From contig NZ_QXMH01000002.1 of the NCBI RefSeq assembly GCF_003568665.1, positions 806,001 through 870,000 on the forward strand: 64,000 nucleotides of DNA. Reading direction: 5' to 3'. The notes under the pieces are model-generated. The model saw only the letters and a list, made by a program, of their open reading frames with translations. It made no database searches and had not been told where the DNA came from. A program made the position numbers and the translations under genes. The stretch comes from Chitinophaga alhagiae. GTDB lineage: Bacteria; Bacteroidota; Bacteroidia; Chitinophagales; Chitinophagaceae. Numbering within the stretch: the first letter of the stretch is position 1; every line of letters starts with the position of its first letter. This document shows positions 44,012 to 53,071 of the stretch, in pieces.

Positions 44012-45460
44012 ATGAAACAGTCTTTTTTGCTCATATTCACCATACTGCTCATGGCATCCTGCTCGGACATGCTGGAGGAAAAGCCAAAGTCCATAGCAGC
44101 AGAGGTTTTTTACAATACGCCCACGGAGGTGGAAGCGGGCCTCAATGCTATTTACGGCCCTATCAGGGAGGGCGGCCTGCTGGGCGCGCTGTACGAGTGC
44201 CAGCAGGAGATCTATGCCGAATACCTGATAGGCCGCGGCAGCCATGCTCCGCTCAATGACTACAACGGGTTGGACAATACCAACATCACCCGTATAGACG
44301 GGATGTGGACGCTGCTGTACCGCTCCGTCCGCAACGCCAACATCGTGATCGAGAAAGCGCCGTTAGGCTCGGCGCTCACGGCTGACCAGCTGGACCGTTA
44401 CCTGGGTGAGGCCCGGTTCATGCGCGGCCTCTGTTATTTTTTCCTGGTGCGCAACTGGGCCGGCGTGCCCCTGCGTACGGAAAACAATTCGGATTCCGCC
44501 AACCTGCGCCGTGCTTCGCAGGAAGAAGTGTATAACCTGCTGGTGGCAGATCTGGAGTGGGCGGAACAACGCCTGCCTGACCTGCCGCGCCTGGTGGGCG
44601 CACCGTCCAAGTGGGCCGCCAAAGCCGTGCTGGTAGACGTATACATGAACCTGCACCAGTATGACAAGGCGCGGGATAAAGCGCTGGAAGTGATCAACTC
44701 CGGCAAATTCTCCCTCGTGAACGTAACGGTGGCGGAAGATTTTGAAAAGCTGTTCGGGGCGAATATTACTACTTCCACGGAAGAGATATTCTACCTGAAA
44801 TATGCCCGCACGCCCAGCGGCCAGGGTTTCTCCTATCCGCATTACTGCCACTATCCCAACTCCGGCTATTACCCGCCGGGCGGCTATTACACGTTCTACA
44901 GCGATTCCGAGCAGAACAGTTTTGTCAAGAACTGGGACAAGAACGACCTGCGTTATACCTACAACTGGTACCCGCAAACCTTCGGCCTCGGGCCCACCAC
45001 CATCCTTAACAAAAAGTTTGTGGACAAGGGTGCGGTAACCGCCGGAGGGAACGATTACCCCATGTACCGGTATGCGGACATCCTGCTGTTCTACGCGGAA
45101 GCCGTGGCGCAGGCCGAAGGCGCGCCCTCTGTGGATGCCATGGAAAAGCTGAACATGGTACACCGCCGTGCCTATGGCAAGAACCCCCTTGTGGCAGACC
45201 TGACCGTAGATTTTCCGCTGGCCGGTTACGCAGGCAAGCAGGCGTTTATTGACCTGGTGGTGAAAGAGCGTGGTTACGAAAACTGCGCGGAAGGCAAACG
45301 CTGGCTGGACCTGAAGCGCCTGGGCATTGCGGAAGAGACCATACTGGCCGTAAAAGGCAAAGCCATGACGCAGCGCCACCTGCTTTGGCCCATCCCTACG
45401 GTAGAATACAATTACAATACGGCCATAGACCCGGCAAAAGACCAGAACCCCGGTTATTAA
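44012..45460 (+). CDS. SusD/RagB lipoprotein (locus D)
   Basis: A 482-residue surface lipoprotein with lipobox LMASCS. SusD features: MLEEKPKSIAAEVFY, the helix RYLGEARFMRGLCYFFLVRNWAGVPL, MYRYADILLFYAEAVAQAEG, and VVKERGYENCAEGKRWLDLKRLG. It resembles the locus A SusD through much of its length, again suggesting paralogous systems. An in-frame ATG at 43970 would overlap the SusC end; ATG 44012 directly precedes the signal peptide. The next gene starts 9 bases after its stop. Confidence 0.93.
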   Translation: MKQSFLLIFTILLMASCSDMLEEKPKSIAAEVFYNTPTEVEAGLNAIYGPIREGGLLGALYECQQEIYAEYLIGRGSHAPLNDYNGLDNTNITRIDGMWTLLYRSVRNANIVIEKAPLGSALTADQLDRYLGEARFMRGLCYFFLVRNWAGVPLRTENNSDSANLRRASQEEVYNLLVADLEWAEQRLPDLPRLVGAPSKWAAKAVLVDVYMNLHQYDKARDKALEVINSGKFSLVNVTVAEDFEKLFGANITTSTEEIFYLKYARTPSGQGFSYPHYCHYPNSGYYPPGGYYTFYSDSEQNSFVKNWDKNDLRYTYNWYPQTFGLGPTTILNKKFVDKGAVTAGGNDYPMYRYADILLFYAEAVAQAEGAPSVDAMEKLNMVHRRAYGKNPLVADLTVDFPLAGYAGKQAFIDLVVKERGYENCAEGKRWLDLKRLGIAEETILAVKGKAMTQRHLLWPIPTVEYNYNTAIDPAKDQNPGY

Positions 45461-45469
45461 AACAACAGC

Positions 45470-47452
45470 ATGATGATGAGACCTATGTTATTGGCATGCC
45501 TGCTGCTACTGTCTGCCGCCACTATGGCGCAGGCAGTGCGGCAGGTAGATATCTGCGTGTACGGCGGCTCCTCGGCGGGCGTGATAGCGGCGTACACCGC
45601 CAAAAAAATGAACAAGTCCGTACTGGTGATAGAGCCCGGCCGGCGGCTGGGCGGCCTTACCTCCGGCGGCCTCGGTTATACGGACATCGGGAATAAATAC
45701 GCCATCAGCGGCATTTCCCGTGATTTTTACCGCCGTGTGGGCAAACACTACGGCAAATTTGAACAATGGATATTTGAGCCCGGCGTGGCGGAACGCACCT
45801 TTCACCAATACATCCGCGAGGGCAGGGTAGAAGTGTTGTACCAGCACCGTATTACCGCTGCTAAAAAAGAGAACGGCCGCGTTACGGAAATACAGCTGGA
45901 ACACTCCGCCGGCGGCGCTGCCCAACACACCGCCGTGCGCGCCAAAATATTCATTGACTGTTCCTACGAAGGAGACCTGATGGCCCGCGCCGGCATTTCG
46001 TATACGGTAGGCCGTGAGGCCAATGCCCAATACGGAGAAACGTACAATGGCGTGCAGCTGCGGGACAAACACCAGTTCCCCGACGGGATAGACCCGTATA
46101 AAACGCCGGGCAAACCGGAAAGCGGGCTGGTATGGGGTATCAGTCCCGCGCCGCTGGAGCCGCAGGGCGCCGGGGATAAAAAGGTGCAGGCTTACAATTT
46201 CAGGATATGCCTCAGCAACCAGCCCGATAATATGGTGCCCATCACAAAGCCGGAAGGATATGATCCCGCCCGTTATGAGCTGCTGGCACGCCTGATGGAG
46301 AAACTGAAGCCGGACAACTTCAAGGGTATTTTGAAATTTGACAGGATGCCTAACAATAAGACAGACATCAACAACAACGGCCCTATTTCAACAGACATGA
46401 TCGGGATGAACTATGATTACCCGGAGGCCGATTATGCCACCCGCGAGAAAATTACGCGCGAGCATGAGCTGTACAACAAGGGCCTGCTCTATTTCATTGG
46501 CCATGACCCGCGCATGCCGGAACACCTGCGCACGGAAATGCTGAAATGGGGGTACGCAAAAGATGAATACCCGGAATCAGGCCACTGGTCGCCGCAGATG
46601 TACGTGCGTGAAGCCCGCAGAATGGTGGGTGCCTACGTAATGACGCAGGCCAACTGCGAACGCAGGGAAGTGGTGGAAGACGGCGTAGGCATGGCCGCGT
46701 ACAACATGGATTCCCACAACTGCCAGCGCGTGGTGGTAAACGGCATGGTAAAGAACGAGGGCGATGTGCAGATAGGCGGCCTCAGCCCGTACCCCATTGC
46801 TTACCGCTCTATTATTCCGAAGGCGGAAGACTGTAAGAACGTGCTGGTGCCCGTTTGTTTATCTGCCACGCACATTGCGTACGGCTCTATCCGTATGGAG
46901 CCTGTGTTCATGGTGCTGGGCCAGTCTGCCGCCACGGCCGCCGCCATGGCCATTGACAACAACCAGTCCGTGCAGGAGGTGAACGTGGCCGCGCTGCAGC
47001 AGCAGCTGCGCCAGCAACCGCTGGCCACCAATGCCACCGCGGAAATACTGGTAGATAATGACGATGAAGCGCAGGTGGCCGTAAAGGGCAGCTGGAAAAA
47101 AGAGGCCCGCGGCGCGTACGGCCCTTCTGTATATGTGTCTGACAACGGCGGCGGCAGCGTGCGGTTCACGCCCACCGTAGTGAAAACCGGCAGCTACCGG
47201 GTATACACGTATGTACCCAAACATGCGGGCCTTTCCGCTACAACGCGCGTGCGGCTGTCCGAGAACGGGCAAAGCGTGAAGGCGGCCAGTTACACCGCGG
47301 CCTCCGTGCGTGTGGAAGGACAGACTTCCGGAGAATGGGTAGACCTGGGCGTGATGAAACTGACCAAAGGCGGCAAAGCCTTTGTTGAAATAACCAGCGA
47401 AGGGGCAGACGGCCTGGTGGTGGCGGATGCCGTGCTGTTTATGCCGCAATAG
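45470..47452 (+). CDS. Exported FAD-dependent oxidoreductase with golvesin/CBM-like tail (locus D)
   Basis: A 660-residue exported flavoprotein. Signal peptide (cut near TMAQA), then a dinucleotide-binding start DICVYGGSSAGVIAAYTA and GGLTSGGLGYTD, the FAD_oxidored layout seen in proteins often named xanthan lyase or NADH:flavin oxidoreductase-like. The FAD domain ends near residue 530 (GQSAATAAAMAIDNN). Residues about 535-660 form a beta-sandwich like the golvesin/xanthan-lyase C-terminal carbohydrate-binding domain (GSYRVYTYVPKH, GEWVDLGVMKL). The lyase name is an annotation legacy; the fold predicts oxidation of a sugar or sugar acid at the cell surface or in the periplasm. Last gene of locus D, 9 bases after SusD. 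Confidence 0.8.
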   Translation: MMMRPMLLACLLLLSAATMAQAVRQVDICVYGGSSAGVIAAYTAKKMNKSVLVIEPGRRLGGLTSGGLGYTDIGNKYAISGISRDFYRRVGKHYGKFEQWIFEPGVAERTFHQYIREGRVEVLYQHRITAAKKENGRVTEIQLEHSAGGAAQHTAVRAKIFIDCSYEGDLMARAGISYTVGREANAQYGETYNGVQLRDKHQFPDGIDPYKTPGKPESGLVWGISPAPLEPQGAGDKKVQAYNFRICLSNQPDNMVPITKPEGYDPARYELLARLMEKLKPDNFKGILKFDRMPNNKTDINNNGPISTDMIGMNYDYPEADYATREKITREHELYNKGLLYFIGHDPRMPEHLRTEMLKWGYAKDEYPESGHWSPQMYVREARRMVGAYVMTQANCERREVVEDGVGMAAYNMDSHNCQRVVVNGMVKNEGDVQIGGLSPYPIAYRSIIPKAEDCKNVLVPVCLSATHIAYGSIRMEPVFMVLGQSAATAAAMAIDNNQSVQEVNVAALQQQLRQQPLATNATAEILVDNDDEAQVAVKGSWKKEARGAYGPSVYVSDNGGGSVRFTPTVVKTGSYRVYTYVPKHAGLSATTRVRLSENGQSVKAASYTAASVRVEGQTSGEWVDLGVMKLTKGGKAFVEITSEGADGLVVADAVLFMPQ

Positions 47453-47510
47453 CAGATTTTTCCTGCCCCCTGCCTGTTCGTTGAAAGCAGAAAATGCGTA
47501 ACTTCCGGAT

Positions 47511-47552
47511 ATGCCGGCCCAAAAAGTAAAATGCTACTGTTTGGGCCGGCAT
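47511..47552. terminator. Perfect 13-bp hairpin after locus D
   Basis: Stem 47511-47523 with 47540-47552 (ATGCCGGCCCAAA and its complement), 16-base loop. It starts 58 bases after the locus D stop. No T-run follows it on the + strand; a T-rich loop is present on the minus strand. It may be a terminator or the first part of the repeat element that follows immediately. Confidence 0.55.
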
Positions 47553-47560
47553 TGTTGTAA

Positions 47561-47674
47561 TGATACTATATTACCAGTTTGGGTGAAGTATACCTCAAGC
47601 GAACGTGAAGCGAATGAGAAGCGAAGGAGAAGCCTCGAAGTGAGGTGTTTAAATAGTATCAGATTTGACCCAAA
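47561..47674. repeat. Structured intergenic element with interleaved inverted repeats and 11-bp tandem units
   Basis: Three perfect inverted-repeat pairs are arranged A-B-C-C'-A'-B': A TGATACTAT (47561-47569) with A' (47653-47661); B TTTGGGT (47578-47584) with B' (47668-47674); C ACCTCA (47592-47597) with C' (47641-47646). Between C and C' lie four 11-base units (47597-47640) that begin AAGC; the first three share AAGCGAA. The crossing order of A and B allows a pseudoknot in RNA. The + strand frame is open here but the encoded peptide is unlike the gene downstream. It looks like a mobile or repeated noncoding element, or a structured RNA. Confidence 0.6.
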
Positions 47675-47690
47675 AAACACCTTGTTGCGC

Positions 47691-47939
47691 ATGTGTGAGC
47701 ATGAACAGAAATATTGTCCCCGCTGCAAAAATGCATTTGAATGCAAGGTAGGCTCCATCCTGCTTTGCCAGTGCAGCACTGTGGCCCTCAGCCAGGAGCA
47801 GCGGGATTATGTGGCGGCCCGCTATCCGGACTGCTTGTGCGCCGCCTGCCTCACCGAAATGAAGGCGGAGCATCACCGGTCATTGTTCAGGGAAAAGCTG
47901 AACAGTATTTCCTCCCTCCATTTCCCGAAGCCGGAATGA
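47691..47939 (+). CDS. Small cysteine-rich CWC-like protein
   Basis: An 82-residue protein resembling the Cys_rich_CWC family: CEHEQKYCPRCKNAFECK, then LLCQCS and CLCAACL, eight or more cysteines in CxxC-type pairs that could bind zinc or form a cluster. The C-terminal 20 residues are helical. It is probably cytoplasmic, since no signal is seen. The frame runs back to ATG 47511, but that part is hairpin and repeat DNA; ATG 47691 begins just before the first conserved Cys. Function unknown. Confidence 0.65.
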   Translation: MCEHEQKYCPRCKNAFECKVGSILLCQCSTVALSQEQRDYVAARYPDCLCAACLTEMKAEHHRSLFREKLNSISSLHFPKPE

Positions 47940-48057
47940 TCTTTTTATAGGCAGCACTTTTTGACCGGTGTGGGCCGTTCTTCCCCAAGCCGTTGGCCAA
48001 TTTCTTCGCAAACTGCGCTTTTACAGCCCTCGCTCTCCCCACTATGCCTATATTATA
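47940..48057 (+). other. Intergenic stretch with no feature seen
   Basis: No terminator, hairpin or family-like frame is evident. A 78-codon ORF at 47961-48197 overlaps the operator array that follows and has no protein features, so it is not called. Confidence 0.5.
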
Positions 48058-48090
48058 ATGTCTACATTTTAGGTATTATTATGTATACAT
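48058..48090 (+). promoter_or_regulatory. Upstream operator pair (two ATGTnTACAT sites)
   Basis: ATGTCTACAT at 48058-48067 and the perfect palindrome ATGTATACAT at 48081-48090, 23 bases apart start to start. They share sequence and spacing with a second pair 139 bases downstream. Confidence 0.55.
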
Positions 48091-48196
48091 TTAAACCGCC
48101 TTTCCTGCTTTTTATTCTTCATCTCTACACAATTGACTGGCAATCAATTAACCCTTCATTGCCGATTTTTTTAAAGAAAAGCCATGAAAAAGTATA

Positions 48197-48229
48197 ATGT
48201 TTACATAAAAAGCCTATATTTGTTTACAT
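48197..48229 (+). promoter_or_regulatory. Promoter with second operator pair before the locus E SusC gene
   Basis: ATGTTTACAT (48197-48206) and TTGTTTACAT (48220-48229), 23 bases apart and each within a 12-base perfect direct repeat GTTTACATAAAA. A perfect -7 element TATATTTG (48215-48222) lies between them and overlaps the second site; the first site covers the -33 zone. A bound protein would block or recruit polymerase. The transcript would start near 48229 and carry a leader of about 245 bases. Confidence 0.6.
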
Positions 48230-48475
48230 AAAACATTAGACCAGAATCAGCATACGCTCCTGAACGTCGTACTACTGAATACGTAATAGCATTCATTCTT
48301 TTTTGTTACGGCCGCTTTTTGAAACACCGGTTTCGGAAGGCGGCGTGAGGGCTTCATGTGTATAGCGGAAGGGTCATGTTATGAAAAGCGCCCGGTACGC
48401 CGGGCGGTAATCAGCCAATAAATTGAGTCACCAGTTTTAAATCATCTCATTTCTTCATCTTCTATCTTAAAATGT
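48230..48475 (+). other. 5' leader of the locus E SusC gene with UACG-loop hairpin
   Basis: No gene is seen. A 7-bp hairpin CGCCCGG/CCGGGCG with a TACG loop lies at 48389-48406, 70 bases before the ATG. The rest is A/T-rich with no family-like frame. If the promoter at 48215 is used, this is an untranslated leader. Confidence 0.45.
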
Positions 48476-51400
48476 ATGAATTACATTGAAAAGGGGGCGA
48501 ACGTTTTGTTCCGTGCAAATACCTACCGGCTCCGCCTGCCGGTGCTCTCCGGCATGGTGGCCCTTTGCACGGCAATGATCTCACCCGGCGCCCGGGGCGC
48601 AACTGCCGCTATACCTGCCAGCCATCAAACAACGGCGCCCCTGCTGAGTGTAGGCGGTACCGTAACAGATTCTACCGGCGCGCCCATGCCGGGCGTGGTG
48701 GTAAGGGTGGCCGGCACTTCGCAGGCCATGGTCACAGACGACAAAGGCCGTTTCCAGTTCAGCAATGTGCAGGAAGGCGCGGTACTGGTGTTCAGGATGA
48801 TCGGGTATGTAACGCAGGAAGTAAAGGTGACAGGCAGCCAGGTCAACATTACGCTGCAGCGCGATGTACATACCCTTGGCGAAGTAGTGGTATCTGACGG
48901 TTACCGCACCACCACGGTGGCGGCCAATACCAGCTCCATCAGCTCCGTGGGGGCGGAGGTAATGGAGAACAAACCGTTCACCACCTTTGCGCAAACGCTG
49001 CAGGGCCATATAGCAGGCCTTACCGCGCCCCTCACCAGCGGGCAGCCGGGCGCCGCGGTAGACATCCGCATCCGTGGCCTGGGCTCGCTTTCCCTTTCTT
49101 CCAACCCGCTTATTGTGATAGACGGCATGATCGTGAACGCGGACAAGCTGGGTTATAACATGACCACCGCCAACGCGCTGGCCGGCCTCAACCAGAACGA
49201 TATTGAAAGCATAGACGTGCTCAAGGACGCGGCCGCCACCGCCCTGTATGGCTCCCGCGGCAGCACGGGCGTGATCATCATCACCACCAAACGCGGCAAG
49301 GCCGGCAAAACGCAGATCAGGGTAGACGCGGAAGCGGGCGTCAGCGGCCAGATGGACCCGCCAGACGCCGGTATGCCGCTCAACGCCGCGCAATACGCGG
49401 AAATGTTCCGGGAAGCACTGGTGAACGGCGGCTACACGCCTGCGCAGGTGAACACGCTGGCGGAAAGCTACGGCCTCAACAGCGGCAAAAGCAACGACTG
49501 GTACAGCCTGGTAACCCGCACCGGCAAGCAGCAGCAATACAACGTCAGCCTCAACGGCGGCACGGAAAAAACAAAGTTCTTCGGCTCCGCCGGCTACTTT
49601 GACCAGGATGCCACCACCATCGGTTCCGACTTCAAAAGAATATCCGGCCTGCTGAACGTAGATCATCATATCAACCAGCGCATGCAGCTCTCGGTAGGTG
49701 TGAACGCTTCCAACGTGGGCCAGAATACGCCGTACAGCGCACAGTTCTCCGGTAACCCCACCTGGGCGGCCCGCGTACTGCGGCCTTTCCAGCTGGCCTA
49801 TAACGAAGACGGTGCTATCAACACCAGCAAAACAGGAGATACCAACTTCCCCGGTATTTACAATCCCTTGTGGATAGCCAAATATGACAACAAGTACATG
49901 TCGCAAACCCGGATGCTCGGCAACGTGAAGCTGAAGTGGAACATCTGGGACAAGCTGACCTACACCGCTTATTTCAGCGCGGACTACAACACGATAGAAG
50001 AAACCACCTTCCTGAACGCCACCATGGGAGACGGCGTGTCCCTCAAAGGCCGCAGCCGCAATTATTACACCCGTTACTTTAACTGGCTCACCCGCAACCA
50101 GCTGGATTACCGGTACGATTTTAAAGGTGTGGACAATTTCTACGCTACCGCGGCGGTAGGGTATGAAGCGCAAAAATCAAAGGAATACCTGCTGGCGGCA
50201 GACGGCGGCGGTTTTCCCTCCGCGCATACCAGCCTCACCGCGTTGAGCAATGCGGCCACGCCGCTGGGCGCCTATGGCCAGTACAGCAACTATGCGTTCG
50301 TTTCACTGTACGCTACGGCGGGAGTGAACTATCGCAATAAATACGCCATTAACGGCTCTTTCAGGCGGGACGGTTCCTCCAGGTTCGCGTCCAATAACCG
50401 GTACGCCAGCTTCTACGCCATTGGCGGCACCTGGAACGTACACCAGGAAGATTTCTTCCGCCACCAGCATGTGCTGTCTTCACTGAAGCTCCGCTCTTCC
50501 TACGGCACTACCGGCAACGCCAGCCTGGGCAACTATGCATGGGTGCCGCAGGCGGGCTACAGCACTGCATACAGCTACGCCGGGTACAACGGCCAGCAAT
50601 ACTATTCCATCGGTAACATAGACCTGCGCTGGGAAACGGCCCGCAAGTTTGATGCCGGGGCAGACATCGGTTTTGCCGGTGACCGTTTTATGCTCACCGT
50701 GGATTATTACCACAACAACATAGACGGCCTCATCCGCTCCGTACCTACTTCACTCACCACCGGCTTTACGGCGGTAAGCCAGAACGTGGGCGCCATGGTG
50801 AACAAAGGATGGGAGTTTACGCTGAAAGGGGATGTGCTGAGAATAAAAGACTTCACCTGGAACAGCAACTTCAACCTCGCCATGAACAGGAACCGGATGA
50901 CCAGCCTGCCGGAAGGCACCGGCGTGCAGAACGGTAATTTCTACCTGAAAGAAGGGCACAGCTTCTATACGTTCTACATGAAGGAATTTGCCGGCGTAGA
51001 CCCGCAGAACGGCGCCCCGCTATATTATACGGACGGTACGCATGCCGCCGCTACAGACAAGATAGCGGATGCCAAATACGTGGTGCTGGACAGGGAATCT
51101 GTTCCCCGTTACACCGGCGGCTTCAACAACGTGTTCAGCTACAAGGGCCTGAGCCTGGGCGTGGACTTTGCGTATAACCTGGACTACTGGGTGCTGGCCA
51201 ATGCAGACCTGTACCTCACCTCCGGTACCTATTATACGCACAACAAATACCGCTACATCTACGAAAACCGCTGGACCACGCCCGGCCAGGTAACAGACGT
51301 GCCGAAGTTTTCCACCCAAACAGACAATTCGGTGAGCACTTACCGCCTCTATAAAGGAGACCATATCAGGATGAAGAACGTAACGCTGGGGTATAATTTC

Positions 51401-51589
51401 AGGAACATCGGCCTGTTGAAAAAATGGGGCGTAAGCCGGCTGAACGTATATGGAAGGGCCACCAACCTGCTCACGTTCACGTTTGACAAACGCCTGCCCT
51501 TTGATCCGGAAGTAACCTATTCCGGGGCAGATAACCAGGACATGTTACAGTACAAAACCTTCACCGTTGGTATCAACGTAGCACTCTAA
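48476..51589 (+). CDS. SusC/RagA TonB-linked outer-membrane transporter without STN domain (locus E)
   Basis: A 1037-residue outer-membrane transporter. Long N-terminal leader with hydrophobic core (VLSGMVALCTAMIS), then the carboxypeptidase-like domain (about 58-135, VGGTVTDSTGAPMPGVVV), VVVSDGYRTTTVAANTSS in place of VVVGYG, plug with LKDAAATALYGSRGSTG, and barrel ending GINVAL. No STN domain and no sigma/anti-sigma genes, so control is probably through the operator array upstream. SusD and a heparinase-like lyase follow. Confidence 0.93.
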   Translation: MNYIEKGANVLFRANTYRLRLPVLSGMVALCTAMISPGARGATAAIPASHQTTAPLLSVGGTVTDSTGAPMPGVVVRVAGTSQAMVTDDKGRFQFSNVQEGAVLVFRMIGYVTQEVKVTGSQVNITLQRDVHTLGEVVVSDGYRTTTVAANTSSISSVGAEVMENKPFTTFAQTLQGHIAGLTAPLTSGQPGAAVDIRIRGLGSLSLSSNPLIVIDGMIVNADKLGYNMTTANALAGLNQNDIESIDVLKDAAATALYGSRGSTGVIIITTKRGKAGKTQIRVDAEAGVSGQMDPPDAGMPLNAAQYAEMFREALVNGGYTPAQVNTLAESYGLNSGKSNDWYSLVTRTGKQQQYNVSLNGGTEKTKFFGSAGYFDQDATTIGSDFKRISGLLNVDHHINQRMQLSVGVNASNVGQNTPYSAQFSGNPTWAARVLRPFQLAYNEDGAINTSKTGDTNFPGIYNPLWIAKYDNKYMSQTRMLGNVKLKWNIWDKLTYTAYFSADYNTIEETTFLNATMGDGVSLKGRSRNYYTRYFNWLTRNQLDYRYDFKGVDNFYATAAVGYEAQKSKEYLLAADGGGFPSAHTSLTALSNAATPLGAYGQYSNYAFVSLYATAGVNYRNKYAINGSFRRDGSSRFASNNRYASFYAIGGTWNVHQEDFFRHQHVLSSLKLRSSYGTTGNASLGNYAWVPQAGYSTAYSYAGYNGQQYYSIGNIDLRWETARKFDAGADIGFAGDRFMLTVDYYHNNIDGLIRSVPTSLTTGFTAVSQNVGAMVNKGWEFTLKGDVLRIKDFTWNSNFNLAMNRNRMTSLPEGTGVQNGNFYLKEGHSFYTFYMKEFAGVDPQNGAPLYYTDGTHAAATDKIADAKYVVLDRESVPRYTGGFNNVFSYKGLSLGVDFAYNLDYWVLANADLYLTSGTYYTHNKYRYIYENRWTTPGQVTDVPKFSTQTDNSVSTYRLYKGDHIRMKNVTLGYNFRNIGLLKKWGVSRLNVYGRATNLLTFTFDKRLPFDPEVTYSGADNQDMLQYKTFTVGINVAL

Positions 51590-51601
51590 AAAGAACGAGC
51601 A

Positions 51602-53041
51602 ATGAAAAGAAGACAAGCATATATATCCATCCTGCTCCTGTCCGCTGCCATGGCTGCCTCCTGTGGCAAAAACTTCCTGGAAGAGGAGCCTTCCACGGCC
51701 GTGTCCGTGAACGGCGCCATTCTCACGGAAGGAGATATGATGGAAGCACTGGCCGGTACCTACCGCATCATGAACGGTTATTTCCTCTATGGCCGCAACG
51801 CGTTGCTCTGGGGAGACCTGCTGGCGGATAATGTGTACACCAGCAGCTCCAACTCCGGCAGGCTGCTGCCGTGGAACAGTTACATGTACGTAGCCGGCAA
51901 CGCGGAGGCCACGCAGCTATGGGGGCAGCACTACTACGCCATATTGCAGGCTAACCGGATACTGGCCGTCAATTTGCCGGAAACGGCCACCACCGGCCAA
52001 TTGAAAGGAGAGGCCTACGCGTTGCGCGCTTTCCTCTACCTCAACCTGGTGAACTGGTACGCCAAACCGCATACGGTCAATCCCGCGGCAGACGGCGTAC
52101 CGCTGGTAACGGTGCCCACCAGTATTGGCGGGGCTTTCATCAAACCCGCCCGCGGCACGGTGGCGCAGGTGTATGACCAGATCATCAGCGACCTGGATAA
52201 GGCTTTTGATCTGATGCCCGCCACCACCCCGGCCATTCATGCCGGCAATACCAACTTCCTGTCAAAGTATGCTGTAAAGGCGCTGCAGGCAAGGGCATAT
52301 CTCTATAAAGGAGACTATGAGAACGCGCGGGACGCGGCCCTGCTGGTGGTGCAGAACGGCGGCTACACGCTGGCGTCCACAGCGGCAGCCTTCACGTCTT
52401 ACTGGGCTTCCAACGCCGCGCGTACAGACAAGCTGGAAACCATTTTTGAGCTGAACAATTCCGCCGCCGCCAACAACGGCGTGGAAGGGCTGGATTATAT
52501 GTACTCCAGAACAGGGCTGGGAGACATGCTGGTAACAGATGATACGTATGCGCTCTATACCGCCACAGACCGGCGCCGCGACCTGATCTTTGACGGCACC
52601 CGCGGCGGGCAGCAGGTATATTATGTCAACAAATACCAGAACACCGGCGTGGCAGACCGGGACGAAATAAAGCTGCTGCGGTACGCGGAAGTGCTGCTCA
52701 CGCTGGCGGAATCTTACGCGCGGCTGGAAGATGAGACCAACGCGCTTATTTACCTGAACATGGTAGCGCAGAACCGGGACCCGCAACTGGTGGCTTATGC
52801 CTTCACCGGCCCCGCGCTGGTAGACGCCATTATCCGGGAGCGCCGCAAGGAGCTGGCATTTGAGGGGCTGCGCTTTTTTGACCTGGCCCGCACCAACGTG
52901 GATTTTACACGGCAGAACATGGGCGCCAAGGCATACTCTTCTTATGTAGACGTCAAAACAACAGACTTCAGAAGAATACTGCCCATCCCCGAAGTGGAGC
53001 TGAGCGCCAACCCGAGCATAGTGCCCAACCCTGGCTATTAA
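51602..53041 (+). CDS. SusD/RagB lipoprotein (locus E)
   Basis: A 479-residue surface lipoprotein with lipobox AAMAASC. SusD features: FLEEEPSTAVSVNGA, the helix GEAYALRAFLYLNLVNWYAKPH, LLRYAEVLLTLAESYARLED, and IIRERRKELAFEGLRFFDLAR. Standard partner of the SusC 12 bases upstream. The heparinase-like gene follows after 78 bases that hold a hairpin, so the glycan bound may be the uronic-acid polymer cut by that lyase; this is inference. Confidence 0.93.
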   Translation: MKRRQAYISILLLSAAMAASCGKNFLEEEPSTAVSVNGAILTEGDMMEALAGTYRIMNGYFLYGRNALLWGDLLADNVYTSSSNSGRLLPWNSYMYVAGNAEATQLWGQHYYAILQANRILAVNLPETATTGQLKGEAYALRAFLYLNLVNWYAKPHTVNPAADGVPLVTVPTSIGGAFIKPARGTVAQVYDQIISDLDKAFDLMPATTPAIHAGNTNFLSKYAVKALQARAYLYKGDYENARDAALLVVQNGGYTLASTAAAFTSYWASNAARTDKLETIFELNNSAAANNGVEGLDYMYSRTGLGDMLVTDDTYALYTATDRRRDLIFDGTRGGQQVYYVNKYQNTGVADRDEIKLLRYAEVLLTLAESYARLEDETNALIYLNMVAQNRDPQLVAYAFTGPALVDAIIRERRKELAFEGLRFFDLARTNVDFTRQNMGAKAYSSYVDVKTTDFRRILPIPEVELSANPSIVPNPGY

Positions 53042-53071
53042 TGGGTATTTTACGGTAGATTTAAGGTTCGG

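Noticed and set aside
47597..47640. Possible CRISPR array from the 11-bp AAGCGAA units
   Set aside because: Units are adjacent with no spacers, far shorter than CRISPR repeats, and no cas genes are present.
47511..47690. N-terminal extension of the Cys-rich protein to ATG 47511
   Set aside because: The extension is a 13-bp hairpin plus repeat DNA; the conserved Cys pattern begins right after ATG 47691.
47961..48197. 78-codon + strand ORF upstream of the locus E SusC gene
   Set aside because: It runs through the upstream operator pair, has a disordered composition and no recognisable domain.
48581..50173. 530-codon minus-strand frame across the locus E SusC gene
   Set aside because: Shadow of a SusC gene; no signal, domain or promoter.
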